62,871 nt of DNA, taken from the IMG/VR virus record IMGVR_UViG_3300048918_000336, positions 1 through 62,871 of that record, one strand, 5' to 3'. Below are positions 15,225 to 23,434 of this stretch, piece after piece. Each line of letters starts with the position of its first letter. Within the stretch, counting starts at the first letter, position 1. Under the pieces are notes generated by a model. It was not told where the DNA came from, did not search any database, and saw only the letters and a list, made by a program, of their open reading frames with translations. This DNA is from a virus. The position numbers were made by a program, and so were the translations under genes.

Positions 15225-16030
15225 CAGCCCGCCGCCTTCGTGGCAACGATCAGCCGCGTATCGACCGAAGTCCCCGCCTCTTTGAACGTGCCGGCTGGCA
15301 ACCGCTCAACGGTCGCGCCGATCCGCTCGAGGAACGCCCGGAAATCCCGGCTCAGCGCGTCGGTCGCGAAGAAGGCATGTTCGCCCATGATCGCAGCAAT
15401 CCGGCCACCGGGCGCGAGCATGGCCCACGCGCGCATGAAGTGGCGAACATCCTGGCCCTTCGAGAAGGGCGGGTTCATCATCACCGCGTCGATCCGTTCG
15501 TCGAACCAGATGTTATCGATCGACGTGCCGATCGGGGGCGTCCACGACATGAAGTCCGCGTTGATCGCCCGCAGCCAGCCGAACCGGCCGTGACCGGATT
15601 CGATCAGCCTCTGCATCAGGGTTGGGTCGAGCTCGATCGCGGTGACATTCGCGCCCCAGGCGACGGCTGTCTCGGCAAGATGGCCGATCCCGGCGGATGG
15701 CTCTAGGCAATGGTCGCCGTCTTTCAGGTCGAGCCGCCGCGCCATTTTCTCCGCCAGCCATTGCGGCGTGAAGAACTGCTCGAACGCCTTCTTCGTGCTG
15801 GTCGCGTGACCGGCGCCGAGCGCATCGGCGAGCATCGCTTCCGGATCGACCATGAAGGTGTGGCCCCCTGCCCGCCGGTCCCATTTGCCGCCGAGCGCGG
15901 TCAGGACGTTGTTGACGGAGGTGTAGAGCTTGCGGTCTAGCTGGCCTTCGGGAAGGCGCAGGACCTGACCCTCGACGGTGGAGCGCGACAGGACGTCGGC
16001 GACGTCGGCGGAGATGGCTACGCGGCTCAC
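15224..16030 (-). CDS. DNA adenine methyltransferase
   Basis: 268 residues. SAM-dependent N6-adenine methyltransferases show motif X, motif I and motif IV; here they are FFTP (86-89), LEPSAGIGHL (109-118) with the acidic ELD (133-135), and NPPF (186-189). No specificity domain and no restriction partner are present, so it is an orphan enzyme, probably used to protect phage DNA from host restriction or to change its methylation state. An N-terminal ~60 residues (LYTSVNNVLTALGGKWDRRAGGHTF) precede the catalytic core. Confidence 0.88.
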   Translation of the reverse strand: MSRVAISADVADVLSRSTVEGQVLRLPEGQLDRKLYTSVNNVLTALGGKWDRRAGGHTFMVDPEAMLADALGAGHATSTKKAFEQFFTPQWLAEKMARRLDLKDGDHCLEPSAGIGHLAETAVAWGANVTAIELDPTLMQRLIESGHGRFGWLRAINADFMSWTPPIGTSIDNIWFDERIDAVMMNPPFSKGQDVRHFMRAWAMLAPGGRIAAIMGEHAFFATDALSRDFRAFLERIGATVERLPAGTFKEAGTSVDTRLIVATKAAG

Positions 16031-16440
16031 AGGGCCATCTCCCCGACCGGCGCAAAATCGCTGTCCGGCACCGTGAAGCTCGGATAGTCGCCCGAAGGCT
16101 CAAGCGTCATGCTGGTATGCGGGACACCGGTCGCGCGGGCATCATCGCTGGCGAGGCCATAGTCATAGCCGGACGCCCGATAGATCGTGGTGCCAGCCGG
16201 ATGCTCGAACCGATCCTTCAGCAGCGTGAACGCCGGACGCGGTTCGAAAATCCCGTCGCAGTTGTCGCCTTGCGCCGTCATCTGGCTGACCCGCGCATCC
16301 AGCGTGTGGCGTAGCGATGTGCGCTTCTCGCAGCACCAGCCTTGCACACCGACGGTCAGATATCGGCAGCAAGCCGCGCCCTGGCCGATGCGACAGACGT
16401 CGCGGCGGTGCTCATCGGTGAAGTTGGCGGGGAGCGTCAC
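16027..16440 (-). CDS. Cysteine-rich hypothetical protein
   Basis: 137 residues. Four Cys lie in the first 37 residues (DVCRIGQGAACCRYL...GWCCEKR), a possible iron or zinc site; the rest has no known motif. It overlaps the methyltransferase start and the preceding gene by four bases. Confidence 0.65.
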   Translation of the reverse strand: MTLPANFTDEHRRDVCRIGQGAACCRYLTVGVQGWCCEKRTSLRHTLDARVSQMTAQGDNCDGIFEPRPAFTLLKDRFEHPAGTTIYRASGYDYGLASDDARATGVPHTSMTLEPSGDYPSFTVPDSDFAPVGEMAL

Positions 16441-16757
16441 AGTGCCTCTCCAGACAGATCGAAAAGATGTTCGGCATACAAATCAGCCACCATCCGATGC
16501 TGATGCTCATGAAACCGCATCACCGGCTTGGCCTTCTTCACGACGTAGAAGCTGAGCATCACCGCGCCGGTCAGGGCGCAGGTGTGGCGGATGAAGAAAT
16601 ACTGTTTGTGGACCAGGGGCGACAGGCGGAGGCAGTCCTCGCGGGTCTCGGCGGCGGCAAGCGGGACGGTCGCGCCCTTGCCGGTGAGCGGGCCGGAGAC
16701 GATCGCGAACGCTTCGAAGGTGTCGGCGATCACTGCGGGGCGGAGTGCGGTCGCCAT
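16437..16757 (-). CDS. Hypothetical protein
   Basis: 106 residues. The ATG at 16757 is chosen over the GTG three bases earlier because AGAGGA lies nearby and the stop of the previous gene overlaps it as TGATG. It contains the hydrophobic stretch HTCALTGAVMLSFYVV and a His-rich segment (RFHEHQHRM). Not recognised. Confidence 0.62.
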   Translation of the reverse strand: MATALRPAVIADTFEAFAIVSGPLTGKGATVPLAAAETREDCLRLSPLVHKQYFFIRHTCALTGAVMLSFYVVKKAKPVMRFHEHQHRMVADLYAEHLFDLSGEAL

Positions 16758-16900
16758 CACTTAAATCCTCTCAGCATCGGAAAATCCCGGTCGCGGATAT
16801 TGCGCGCGACGGTGTCGAGCCGGGCGTTGGCCTCGGCGACCGACGCGCGGATCTCGGCGGGGGTTGGGTAGGTGAAGGGGGTTGGGGTGCGGGTGCGCAT
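16757..16900 (-). CDS. 47-residue hypothetical protein
   Basis: Starts at ATG 16900, sharing bases with the stop of the next gene upstream (TAATG), and ends at the start of the 106-residue gene. It reads MRTRTPTPFTYPTPAEIRAS..., a Thr/Pro-rich head and one amphipathic helix. Kept because both ends are coupled. Confidence 0.55.
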   Translation of the reverse strand: MRTRTPTPFTYPTPAEIRASVAEANARLDTVARNIRDRDFPMLRGFK

Positions 16901-17154
16901 TATGCGGTTCCCGCTTTGGCGAGGGCGGCGCGAATCTCGGCGATAAGCGCGTCGATACCCTCCTGCAGCTCATCGCCTTCGAAACCAGCAATGAAGCGCT
17001 CAGCCTTAGTAAGCGCCTCGACCAGCTCGTTGGTGCCGGATGCCCGGATAGCTGCTCCGGCGATGCCGCCTGAGCTCCCGTTGCCGTGCGCATAGCGCTG
17101 ACATGCTGCCTGAAATGTTTCGTCGTACATGACGCGATCGGACAGGGCGCTCAT
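16900..17154 (-). CDS. Hypothetical protein
   Basis: 84 residues from ATG 17154. It is helical, with the segment ASGTNELVEALTKAERFIAGFEGD common in small phage proteins that accompany early operons. No motif gives a function. It overlaps both neighbours. Confidence 0.65.
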   Translation of the reverse strand: MSALSDRVMYDETFQAACQRYAHGNGSSGGIAGAAIRASGTNELVEALTKAERFIAGFEGDELQEGIDALIAEIRAALAKAGTA

Positions 17155-17357
17155 GCTTCCCACTCCCATTTGCCGTCGGTTGTGTGAGCGATGAAAACCG
17201 TGCTCGGCTGGTCTTCGTCGACGATGGCGCGGTCGGCGCCCTTGACCCAATAATAGCCGTCCTTGGTCCAGCCATCGGCTGCGAGAGCCGCGTGGGCGGC
17301 GTCGCGGTTGCCGACCTGGCCATCTCGCGAACCGGCGAATTTTGTCTGGACGCCCAT
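17151..17357 (-). CDS. Small hypothetical protein
   Basis: 68 residues. Gly- and Trp-rich alpha/beta pattern (DGWTKDGYYWVKGADRAIVDEDQPSTV), probably a compact fold. The start and stop both touch neighbouring genes. Function unknown. Confidence 0.65.
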   Translation of the reverse strand: MGVQTKFAGSRDGQVGNRDAAHAALAADGWTKDGYYWVKGADRAIVDEDQPSTVFIAHTTDGKWEWEA

Positions 17358-17656
17358 TACGAAGCCACCCGCTGAAGGCCATACTGCCCCAGCTTGAAAG
17401 GCGCCGCCCCGAACTCGGCATCGCGGTACGACTTCTCGAGAGCCCGGTGCTCAGCCAGCAGCGCGGGCGGGCAATGGATCCGCATCCAGCCGTGGACCAG
17501 CTCGCGGATCGCGTAATCGCTGCGCGGAGTGCTGTTGGCGCGGACCCATGCCTCGCCGATCTCGTACCAGTCGGCGTAGTCGCGGTCGGGTGCCGGGACG
17601 GGGGCGAGCGTTGCGCCGGTGTCGGCGAGCTCGGGGGTGAATGTGGTGTGAAGCAC
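17357..17656 (-). CDS. First gene of the leftward early operon, hypothetical
   Basis: 99 residues. It is the first gene after the leftward promoter at 17702-17730, with a leader of about 40 bases. Helical C-terminal half (ELVHGWMRIHCPPALLAEHRALEKSYRDAE). Not recognised. First genes of such operons are often regulators or take-over proteins, but nothing in the sequence shows that here. Confidence 0.68.
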   Translation of the reverse strand: MLHTTFTPELADTGATLAPVPAPDRDYADWYEIGEAWVRANSTPRSDYAIRELVHGWMRIHCPPALLAEHRALEKSYRDAEFGAAPFKLGQYGLQRVAS

Positions 17657-17701
17657 TTTGCGATCTCCGACAGCGCCCGGACCAGTGGGGCTGTTGGAGA
17701 A

Positions 17702-17730
17702 GCTATAGTTTAGGCTTTAGGCTGGGTCAA
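17702..17730 (-). promoter_or_regulatory. Leftward early promoter
   Basis: On the minus strand TTGACC (17725-17730), a 17-base spacer and TATAGC (17702-17707) match the sigma-70 consensus well. Operator-like repeats overlap and flank it. The predicted start is near 17695. The -35 region shares CTATTGAC with the rightward promoter. Confidence 0.72.
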
Positions 17731-17755
17731 TAGGCAAAGTTATAGCTCGCCTATA
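17709..17755. promoter_or_regulatory. Repressor operator cluster, leftward control region
   Basis: Half-sites related to TATAGGC occur as TTTAGGC (17709-17715 and 17716-17722), AATAGGC (17729-17735) and TATAGGC on the minus strand (17749-17755). TATAGCTCGCCTATA (17741-17755) is an inverted repeat with 5-bp arms. AATAGGCAAAGTTATA (17729-17744) matches the site in front of cro at 13 of 16 positions. Binding by the repressor is inferred. Confidence 0.6.
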
Positions 17756-17767
17756 GCGTGCGCTTTT

Positions 17768-18430
17768 TCATATGCGCCGCCCGATCCAGATGACGCGGCC
17801 GACCACGTACATCTCGTCATCGGCGCACGCGATCGGTGGCACCGAGGGATTATCGGACAGCAGCTGGAAGGTTCCGGCAGGCAGGCGCCGGACGCGCTTT
17901 ATCATCCCGAGCTCGCCGTAGCTGACAGCCCATATCCGGTCCTGCTGGCGGATGTCCTTTTGGGCCGTGTCGATCAGCACCAGGTCACCATCGAGAAGGG
18001 TCGGCTGCATCGAGTCGCCGTCGCCGCGCGCGACGAACAGGTCCGCGAAACTGCCACGCATCATCGGGCGCAGCCAATTGCGGGCGAACGGGACGATTCC
18101 GCGATGCTCATATGTGTCGAACACCGAGCCGCCGCCCATGCTGTAGCCGAGCTCGAGCTCCGGCACGATTTCCAGATCCAGCTTGTCGGAGAGCGCAACC
18201 AGGGCGGACGGCGCGACAGCTGTCGGCGCGTCGTCCTCGGTTTCGCCCGCGAGCCACGCCGGCGAGGTTTCAAGTTCCGCGGCGATCCGGTGAAGGTGTT
18301 TCGAGGTGTCGTTGTCGCCTCGCACCAGCGCGTTGATCGTCGGCTGGGACACGCCGACACGCCGCGCCAACTCGGCCTGCGAGATGCCCAAGACGCTCAA
18401 GCGCCGCTCGATTCGCTCACCAACCCGCAT
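17768..18430 (-). CDS. cI: LexA/CI-type phage repressor
   Basis: 220 residues from ATG 18430; longer forms would start inside the operator. The N-terminal helix-turn-helix is at about 17-37 (ISQAELARRVGVSQPTINALVRG). The C-terminal peptidase S24 domain has Ser140 in GDSM and Lys178 in MIKRV, the catalytic dyad for RecA-stimulated self-cleavage, so induction by DNA damage is expected. It should hold down both early promoters through the TATAGGC operators on either side of its gene. Divergent from cro, in the usual lambdoid switch layout. Confidence 0.93.
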   Translation of the reverse strand: MRVGERIERRLSVLGISQAELARRVGVSQPTINALVRGDNDTSKHLHRIAAELETSPAWLAGETEDDAPTAVAPSALVALSDKLDLEIVPELELGYSMGGGSVFDTYEHRGIVPFARNWLRPMMRGSFADLFVARGDGDSMQPTLLDGDLVLIDTAQKDIRQQDRIWAVSYGELGMIKRVRRLPAGTFQLLSDNPSVPPIACADDEMYVVGRVIWIGRRI

Positions 18431-18474
18431 GCCCGGCAAGGTATCGCCGAGACTATATCTGTCCACGAAGGTTT

Positions 18475-18508
18475 GGCTATTGACGATCATATAGGCAAGG
18501 CTATATGC
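18475..18508 (+). promoter_or_regulatory. Rightward early promoter with repressor operator
   Basis: TTGACG (18480-18485), a 16-base spacer and TATATG (18502-18507). The near-palindrome TATAGGCAAGGCTATA (18490-18505) sits between and over the -10 element, with another half-site (GGCTATT) over the -35. Repressor bound here would exclude polymerase. The Cro ATG follows only 10 bases after the -10, so the leader is very short. Confidence 0.72.
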
Positions 18509-18517
18509 ACGTCGGCC

Positions 18518-18739
18518 ATGGAACAGACACCTCTCCAACAAGTCATGGCTGCCCTCAAGGGCAACCAATCGGAACTAGCGCGCATCTGCGGGGTGACGCA
18601 GCCGACCGTCTGGGGCTGGCTCAACAAGGGCAAGGGCGTGCTTCCGGCGGAATATGTGCTGAAGGTCGAGGCCGTGACGGGGATTCCCCGCCACGTTCTC
18701 CGGCCTGACATTTATCCTTGCGAGCGCGCGGTCGCGTGA
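18518..18739 (+). CDS. Cro-like (YdaS-type) regulator
   Basis: 73 residues, first gene of the rightward operon. Helix-turn-helix at about 17-37 (NQSELARICGVTQPTVWGWL), followed by the conserved GVLPAEYVLKVEAVTGIPRHVLRPDIYP seen in YdaS/Cro-like proteins of prophages. It probably competes with the repressor for the same operators and favours lytic growth. Almost no leader separates it from its promoter. Confidence 0.85.
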   Translation: MEQTPLQQVMAALKGNQSELARICGVTQPTVWGWLNKGKGVLPAEYVLKVEAVTGIPRHVLRPDIYPCERAVA

Positions 18740-18744
18740 CCCCG

Positions 18745-18951
18745 TCAGTCGTCCACGATGACGTTCTGCTCGCCTCTAGCGTAGCGGGCCAACGCGCGCC
18801 CGATCCGGTCGGCATATTGCTGGAGAATCCTGACGGACATGGTCTCGACCGTGCGCTCGCCCCCACTGCGCCCCTTGATCCATGCGACCCCGTCGGAAAT
18901 CTCGATCTTCGGTGCGTCCGACATGTGCGCGATACTGCTTTTACTCGCCAT
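18745..18951 (-). CDS. Small hypothetical protein facing cro
   Basis: 68 residues from ATG 18951, with GGGAG eight bases upstream. Beta then helical pattern (IEISDGVAWIKGR...SVRILQQYADRIGRAL). It converges on cro with a gap of five bases. Unknown function. Its lone reverse orientation could mean it is expressed in the lysogen. Confidence 0.6.
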   Translation of the reverse strand: MASKSSIAHMSDAPKIEISDGVAWIKGRSGGERTVETMSVRILQQYADRIGRALARYARGEQNVIVDD

Positions 18952-19181
18952 CCCCGAAACTCCCACTGGGCCCAACCTGCGACCACCCGGTCTATCGCCG
19001 AGTCGCTTGCATCATGCGCCGTTTCGGAACGGAAACAACCGGTCTGGCTGCAATCCAGGTTAAGAATGAGGCGGTTAGCGGTAACAGCCAGCGCCAAATG
19101 TGACGGTTCTGTCATGTGGCGTGCCAATTCTTTCGCGGCCCATTTCGGGTACGTTGCCCTTTCCCAATGCGGCCGCCGGGT

Positions 19182-19352
19182 ATGACGTGCCTCCCCTGCC
19201 ATACCGGCGCAGCCGTCCCGAAATGGTCCGAGCCCTGCCCGTACCCGGATTGCCCGCACGCAAAACTCTCTCCCGCGAGCGCGCCCGTAGATGCTCGCCA
19301 CCTTGGGCGCGGGGTCACAAGTCCGGCGCCCATTTCGTTGGAGGATCGATAG
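19182..19352 (+). CDS. Small Cys-rich protein
   Basis: 56 residues from ATG 19182 (ATG 19167 is an equal alternative; neither has a clear ribosome site). Cys3, Cys6, Cys19, Cys24 and His26 (CLPC...CPYPDCPH) suggest a zinc knuckle. It ends one base before the next start. The preceding 18952-19166 shows no gene; it is probably untranslated leader. Confidence 0.5.
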   Translation: MTCLPCHTGAAVPKWSEPCPYPDCPHAKLSPASAPVDARHLGRGVTSPAPISLEDR

Positions 19353-19664
19353 ATGGCGAATTGGAAGGTCGGCGATCTGGTGGTTTGCGTGAGCGAGCCA
19401 GAGGATAAATACGGCGGCGGATACGCTGGCCCGAGTCGCGACAGGCTGAGGCTCCGCGCGGTTTATAAAATTACCGGGATTGTCACCGGATATGACGGCG
19501 AAACGCGGCGCGCGCTCGGCTTCCAATTGGCCGGGATGAATCCTGCGCCTTATCGCGGCTATCATTCCGAATGTTTTCGCCCGGTCACCAAGGCCGACGA
19601 GCAATTCACCGCGCGAATCCGCGCCTGTCGCCCGGCTCATCGCAAAACTCCGGTGCTGACATGA
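19353..19664 (+). CDS. Small phage protein, possible KOW/SH3-like fold
   Basis: 103 residues with GGAGGATCG before the ATG. It starts WKVGDLVVCV and continues with RAVYKITGIV and LGFQLAGM, the beta-barrel pattern of many small phage proteins; the end (DEQFTARIRACRP) is helical. Function unknown. It overlaps the next gene by four bases. Confidence 0.72.
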   Translation: MANWKVGDLVVCVSEPEDKYGGGYAGPSRDRLRLRAVYKITGIVTGYDGETRRALGFQLAGMNPAPYRGYHSECFRPVTKADEQFTARIRACRPAHRKTPVLT

Positions 19665-19852
19665 CCCCCGGCGCCATCGCCTTCACCGCCGCGCTGATCC
19701 TGACCGCCGGCAGCGCCGCGTTCGTCATCGCCTGGTCGCTCGCCTCCATTGGGTTCGACCGCCTGCGCGAGACGGCAGATCTCTCGCAGCAAGGGCGCGG
19801 CGAAGTCCGGGGCGTGGTCGGGGTTCGTCATAACGGGAGTCTGGATAAATGA
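19661..19852 (+). CDS. Small membrane protein
   Basis: 63 residues. One membrane segment at about 5-30 (AIAFTAALILTAGSAAFVIAWSLA...), then a hydrophilic tail. Both ends overlap neighbours by four bases. Not recognised. Confidence 0.65.
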   Translation: MTPGAIAFTAALILTAGSAAFVIAWSLASIGFDRLRETADLSQQGRGEVRGVVGVRHNGSLDK

Positions 19853-20337
19853 CGCAGCGCACAAATTCCGCCCAAAGCTCGCCAGTTATATCGGACGAAC
19901 GTTTGCGGGACATTCTTCGCCGGCAGCTCGACCGATCGATCAACATCGACCGCGAGTTCACCCGCGAGAGACTGGCCGAACAGAGCGGCGTCAACGTCTA
20001 CACAATCGACTCAATCATGTCGCGCGACCCCGCCAAGCAGCGCCGGATCAAGCTCGAGGATGCAATGTCGCTGATGTGGGCGCTCGAGGACGAGGCGCAG
20101 CACCGCGCGGTCAACTGCTTCGCTGGCCTGCTCGGTTTCGTGGCGCGGCGGGCGGACGACCCTGGCGCGATTTCGCCGGCACAGATCGTTGCCGATGGGC
20201 TGGCGGATTTCTCGGTCATCGCGGCCGCTGCTGCTGATGGCCGGATCGATCACACCGAAACCGAGCCTTGTCGGATTGCCGCCGATCACCTGATCGCGAC
20301 GGTGTTGCCGCTCTCGAGCGCGGGCCGGGGAGCATGA
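19849..20337 (+). CDS. HTH regulator
   Basis: 162 residues. A helix-turn-helix lies at about 38-62 (FTRERLAEQSGVNVYTIDSIM), followed by RRIKLEDAMSLMWALE; the C-terminal half is helical and Ala-rich. In the position where lambdoid phages keep CII-type regulators, but sequence does not show homology to CII. DNA binding is likely. Confidence 0.7.
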   Translation: MTQRTNSAQSSPVISDERLRDILRRQLDRSINIDREFTRERLAEQSGVNVYTIDSIMSRDPAKQRRIKLEDAMSLMWALEDEAQHRAVNCFAGLLGFVARRADDPGAISPAQIVADGLADFSVIAAAAADGRIDHTETEPCRIAADHLIATVLPLSSAGRGA

Positions 20338-21329
20338 GCCGCGCAGCCACATCACGCCTCAAGGCAAACCCGCCGCTCGGCCGCATGCCCACCCTGCAAT
20401 TCGTGTTGCCGGGCGAGCTCGCGGTCGATTCGCTCTACCAGCGCTCGATCGAGGGTGGCGACAGCCAGGCGCTGATCCGGCGGATTGCGCAGCACTGGAA
20501 TTGGGACCTGTGCCAGCCCCTCGTCGTCAGCCGCCGCAACACCGGCGAACTCTTCGTCATAGATGGACAGCACAGGCTCGAGGCTGCCAAGCTGCGCGGC
20601 GACATCCCGCAGCTCCCGTGTGTCATCGTCGCATACAGCAACACTGCGGATGAAGCGGCGAGCTTCGTTCACCTCAATCAACAGCGCCGGCCGCTGACCA
20701 AGCTCGATATCTTCAAGGCCGCCGTGGCGAGCGAGGATCCGGAGGCCTGCGCGATCATGGAGGCGATCGCTTATGCAGGGCTCTCCATCGCGTCACATTC
20801 GAATTTCACCGCATGGAAACCCGGGCAGATATCCAACGTCGGCGGCATCGAGGCCAGCTGGCGGCGCCATGGACCGAAGGCGACGGGCTATGCTCTTCGC
20901 GCGCTCCAGCTTGGGTTCGATGGGCAAGTGCTGCGCTATGCCGGCACCATCTTTCCCGGAATTGCCGGTGTGTGCGCCGACGAAACCCGCAAGGGCGAGT
21001 TCGATCCGCAGCGCTTCGAGCGGTTCGTCACGATGCTGGCGCTGCGCGAGCAGACACAGTGGCGCGGCGATATTATGCGAGCCAAGGCGGACAATCCGCT
21101 GTTCAAATTCCAGGCGGCGAGCCTCAAGGTCGTGCTCGACGCATGGTCCCGCGCGAATGGCGACCAGCCTCGCCAGGCAGTGCCGGTTTCTGCTGCCCCG
21201 CCTGCGCCAGTCAAGCCCCTGCAGGAATTCCCCGGTTTTCGCTGGTGCGATCAGTGCGACATGAGGGTCACCCATAGCCAGGCAGCCGGCTGCCGCAGCC
21301 GATTTTGCTCGCTGAGGCTGAAGGCATGA
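20334..21329 (+). CDS. ParB/DGQHR-type domain protein
   Basis: 331 residues from ATG 20334. The motif FVIDGQHRLEAAKLRG (about 80-95) is the core of ParB-like/DGQHR domains, which bind nucleotides or DNA. LNQQRRPLTKLDIFKAA follows, as in this phage family (DUF6551 type). The C-terminus has a zinc finger (CDQCDMRV...CRSRFC, about 304-327). It is separate from the PRTRC ParB and of a different subfamily. Its role is unknown. Confidence 0.78.
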   Translation: MSRAATSRLKANPPLGRMPTLQFVLPGELAVDSLYQRSIEGGDSQALIRRIAQHWNWDLCQPLVVSRRNTGELFVIDGQHRLEAAKLRGDIPQLPCVIVAYSNTADEAASFVHLNQQRRPLTKLDIFKAAVASEDPEACAIMEAIAYAGLSIASHSNFTAWKPGQISNVGGIEASWRRHGPKATGYALRALQLGFDGQVLRYAGTIFPGIAGVCADETRKGEFDPQRFERFVTMLALREQTQWRGDIMRAKADNPLFKFQAASLKVVLDAWSRANGDQPRQAVPVSAAPPAPVKPLQEFPGFRWCDQCDMRVTHSQAAGCRSRFCSLRLKA

Positions 21330-22048
21330 AGGCGTCCACGCTTCGGCGCCATCCTTCGATCGAGCCGAGCGGGCACGGCATCACGCTGTCGGTACTCAAT
21401 CCGGCCGTTCGTTATGGGCGCACGAATTTCCCGAGCCGGGTCTTCGATCCCGACGAGGTTCAGCGCGTGCTGAAAACCGGGCACCAGAGCCGCAAGATCG
21501 GCAAGGTCGTCGTGAAAGGCAAGCTTCGCGGCGCGCCGATCTACACCCTCACGCTTGAGGAGAGGGCGACATGCCCGCGAACCTGTGGCGCATGGGCGTT
21601 CTGTTACGGCAACGGGATGCAGGCCGCCGAGCGCATCGTCGCCGGGCCCGCGCTCGAGGCTGCGCTCTGGTTCGAGCTCGCCACACTAAACGACGCGAAC
21701 CCGCGCGGATTCCTCGTCCGCCTCCATGTCCTGGGCGATTTCTACAGCCTCGAATATGTCGATCTCTGGCGACGGGCGCTTGCCGCTTTCCCCGCGCTGC
21801 ACGTCTTCGGCTTCACAGCCAGGCTGTGCGAGATCGGCGATGCGGTCCGCGCGATCGCCGCGACCGACTGGGACAGGTTCGCGATCCGCACCTCGGGTGC
21901 GGCCGGCCCGATCGGCGCCGCACAGATTGATGGCGACATTGATCCGGCGGCGATCGTCTGCCCGGCCCAGACCGGCGCCACGGACTGTTGCGCGACCTGC
22001 GCGCTGTGCTGGTCAACGGATCGCTCAATCGGGTTTCGGCGGCACTGA
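21326..22048 (+). CDS. GP88-like Cys-rich phage protein
   Basis: 240 residues. CPRTCGAWAFCYGNG (about 83-97) and VRLHVLGDFYSLEYVDLW (about 132-149) match the pattern of the phage gene-product-88 family; a second Cys cluster (CPAQTGATDCCATCALC, about 212-228) closes the protein. A metal or iron-sulfur centre is plausible. The function is unknown. Confidence 0.75.
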   Translation: MKASTLRRHPSIEPSGHGITLSVLNPAVRYGRTNFPSRVFDPDEVQRVLKTGHQSRKIGKVVVKGKLRGAPIYTLTLEERATCPRTCGAWAFCYGNGMQAAERIVAGPALEAALWFELATLNDANPRGFLVRLHVLGDFYSLEYVDLWRRALAAFPALHVFGFTARLCEIGDAVRAIAATDWDRFAIRTSGAAGPIGAAQIDGDIDPAAIVCPAQTGATDCCATCALCWSTDRSIGFRRH

Positions 22049-22485
22049 TGCGGAGCAGAGCCGAAAGCGCCAAATGGCAAGCGGTCGTCTTCGACGCGAT
22101 CGTGGCCGCCGCCGAAGCCGGCAGGCCCTGCCCGACCAATCCCGAGATCTGCGGCCTGGTCGAAGCCGAATCGCCTGCCACTGCGGCCCGCATCGTCAAC
22201 ACGCTCGAACGGCGCGGCCTGATCGCGGTCACAAGGTTCAATTCCGGCCGCGAGATCACCGTCCCATCGCTCGGCATCGCCACCGCGCCCTATACGGGCA
22301 AGCGGAGTCCGCATTGGCGCACCACGGGCGCTGCACGGCCCGTCGAGAGCGCCGAGGCTGTGGCGCGACCCGACGACGAGCACCTGCCGCCGGCCGTCTA
22401 CCGCGAGCCCTGCCCGCGCTGCGGCACCCGTCGGGATATCGGCTGCAAGCATCATGCGGTGCGGCTTGGGATGGGAGCGTTCTGA
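22048..22485 (+). CDS. Winged-helix DNA-binding protein
   Basis: 145 residues; its ATG shares an A with the previous stop. Residues 10-75 fit a winged helix (PTNPEICGLVEAESPATAARIVNTLERRGLIAV, ending in a beta wing), and CPRCGTRRDIGCKHH near the end is a zinc knuckle. It probably acts as a regulator or replication accessory. Confidence 0.7.
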   Translation: MRSRAESAKWQAVVFDAIVAAAEAGRPCPTNPEICGLVEAESPATAARIVNTLERRGLIAVTRFNSGREITVPSLGIATAPYTGKRSPHWRTTGAARPVESAEAVARPDDEHLPPAVYREPCPRCGTRRDIGCKHHAVRLGMGAF

Positions 22486-22709
22486 TGTTTCCTTGGCCTT
22501 TTTCTCGTCGTGAGCCGGCGCCGGCGATTGAACCGGCGGCGCCAGAGCCAGCGCCCGTCCTCTCGAATCTCGCGCGCTTCGACACCTTCACCCCGACCGA
22601 GGTCGCGGCGCTGCCGAAACGGCTGCGGCGGGAGGTGATCGCTGATCGGAAGCGGCGGGTCACTGCTGCGCTGGTGAGGGTTGCGGCTGGGGAGGCGAGG
22701 GAGTGGTGA
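22485..22709 (+). CDS. Small basic protein
   Basis: 74 residues. A Pro/Ala/Glu-rich linker (about 10-28) is followed by a basic helix (LPKRLRREVIADRKRRVTAALV). Both ends overlap neighbours. Not recognised. Confidence 0.6.
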   Translation: MFPWPFSRREPAPAIEPAAPEPAPVLSNLARFDTFTPTEVAALPKRLRREVIADRKRRVTAALVRVAAGEAREW

Positions 22710-23434
22710 GCGAGCTGACAAGGCGTTGTGCCGAGTGCTCGACGGAGATCGGGCCGCGCAACAAATCAGGCCTGTGCAAGGATTGCATCCTCCGGGCTGC
22801 GCCGAGAAAGTCGATCGACATTCCTATCGGGTCGAGGTTCGGGCGATTGGTCGCCCTCGCTCGAGCCGGAACCGCGCGGGGCGGCCACAAGATGTGGCTT
22901 TTCCGCTGCGATTGCGGGACGGAGAAGGAGATCGCTGGCGCCGGGGTCCGCCGAGGCACGACTGTTTCTTGCGGATGCTTCGGGCTTGAGGCCCGCGTTG
23001 CTGCCGGCAAGCGCTCCCTCAGGCATGGGCATGACCGTCGCTTGGATGGCAGGAGTCGAGCCTCGCGCACCTACAGCTCCTGGCAAGCTATGCGCGCTCG
23101 GTGCCAACGCCCGGAACACCGGAGTTACGCACGATATGGCGGCGCCGGGATAACGGTTTGCGAACGGTGGCAGTCCTTCGACAATTTCCTCGCGGATATG
23201 GGCGAGCGCCCTGCTGGCCGTTCTCTCGGCCGCATCGACGGCACCAAGGGCTACGAGCCCGGCAATTGCCGCTGGTCGACGCCAATGGAGCAACAGCTCA
23301 ACGCGAAACACACCATCCTCTATCGCCTCGATGGCGAGCTGGTCAGCCAGAACCGTGCCGCCAAGCTGCTCGGTGTTTCTCGATGGTCCCTACAGAACAG
23401 GGATCACCCTAGCCTGACGAGGGTAGCGCTGTGA
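22706..23434 (+). CDS. HNH/AP2-type putative endonuclease or DNA-binding protein
   Basis: 242 residues from GTG 22706, which overlaps the previous stop (GTGA) after GAGGGAGT. An N-terminal zinc ribbon (CAECS...CKDC, about 8-25) and a second Cys group (FRCDCGT...SCGC, about 66-90) come first. The core, YGGAGITVCERWQSF then GRIDGTKGYEPGNCRWSTP, is the pattern of a broad phage family with treble-clef, homing-type nuclease features. A C-terminal helix-turn-helix follows (SQNRAAKLLGVSRWSLQNR). It could be a homing-type gene or a packaging-linked nuclease; nuclease activity is not certain. Confidence 0.62.
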   Translation: MSELTRRCAECSTEIGPRNKSGLCKDCILRAAPRKSIDIPIGSRFGRLVALARAGTARGGHKMWLFRCDCGTEKEIAGAGVRRGTTVSCGCFGLEARVAAGKRSLRHGHDRRLDGRSRASRTYSSWQAMRARCQRPEHRSYARYGGAGITVCERWQSFDNFLADMGERPAGRSLGRIDGTKGYEPGNCRWSTPMEQQLNAKHTILYRLDGELVSQNRAAKLLGVSRWSLQNRDHPSLTRVAL

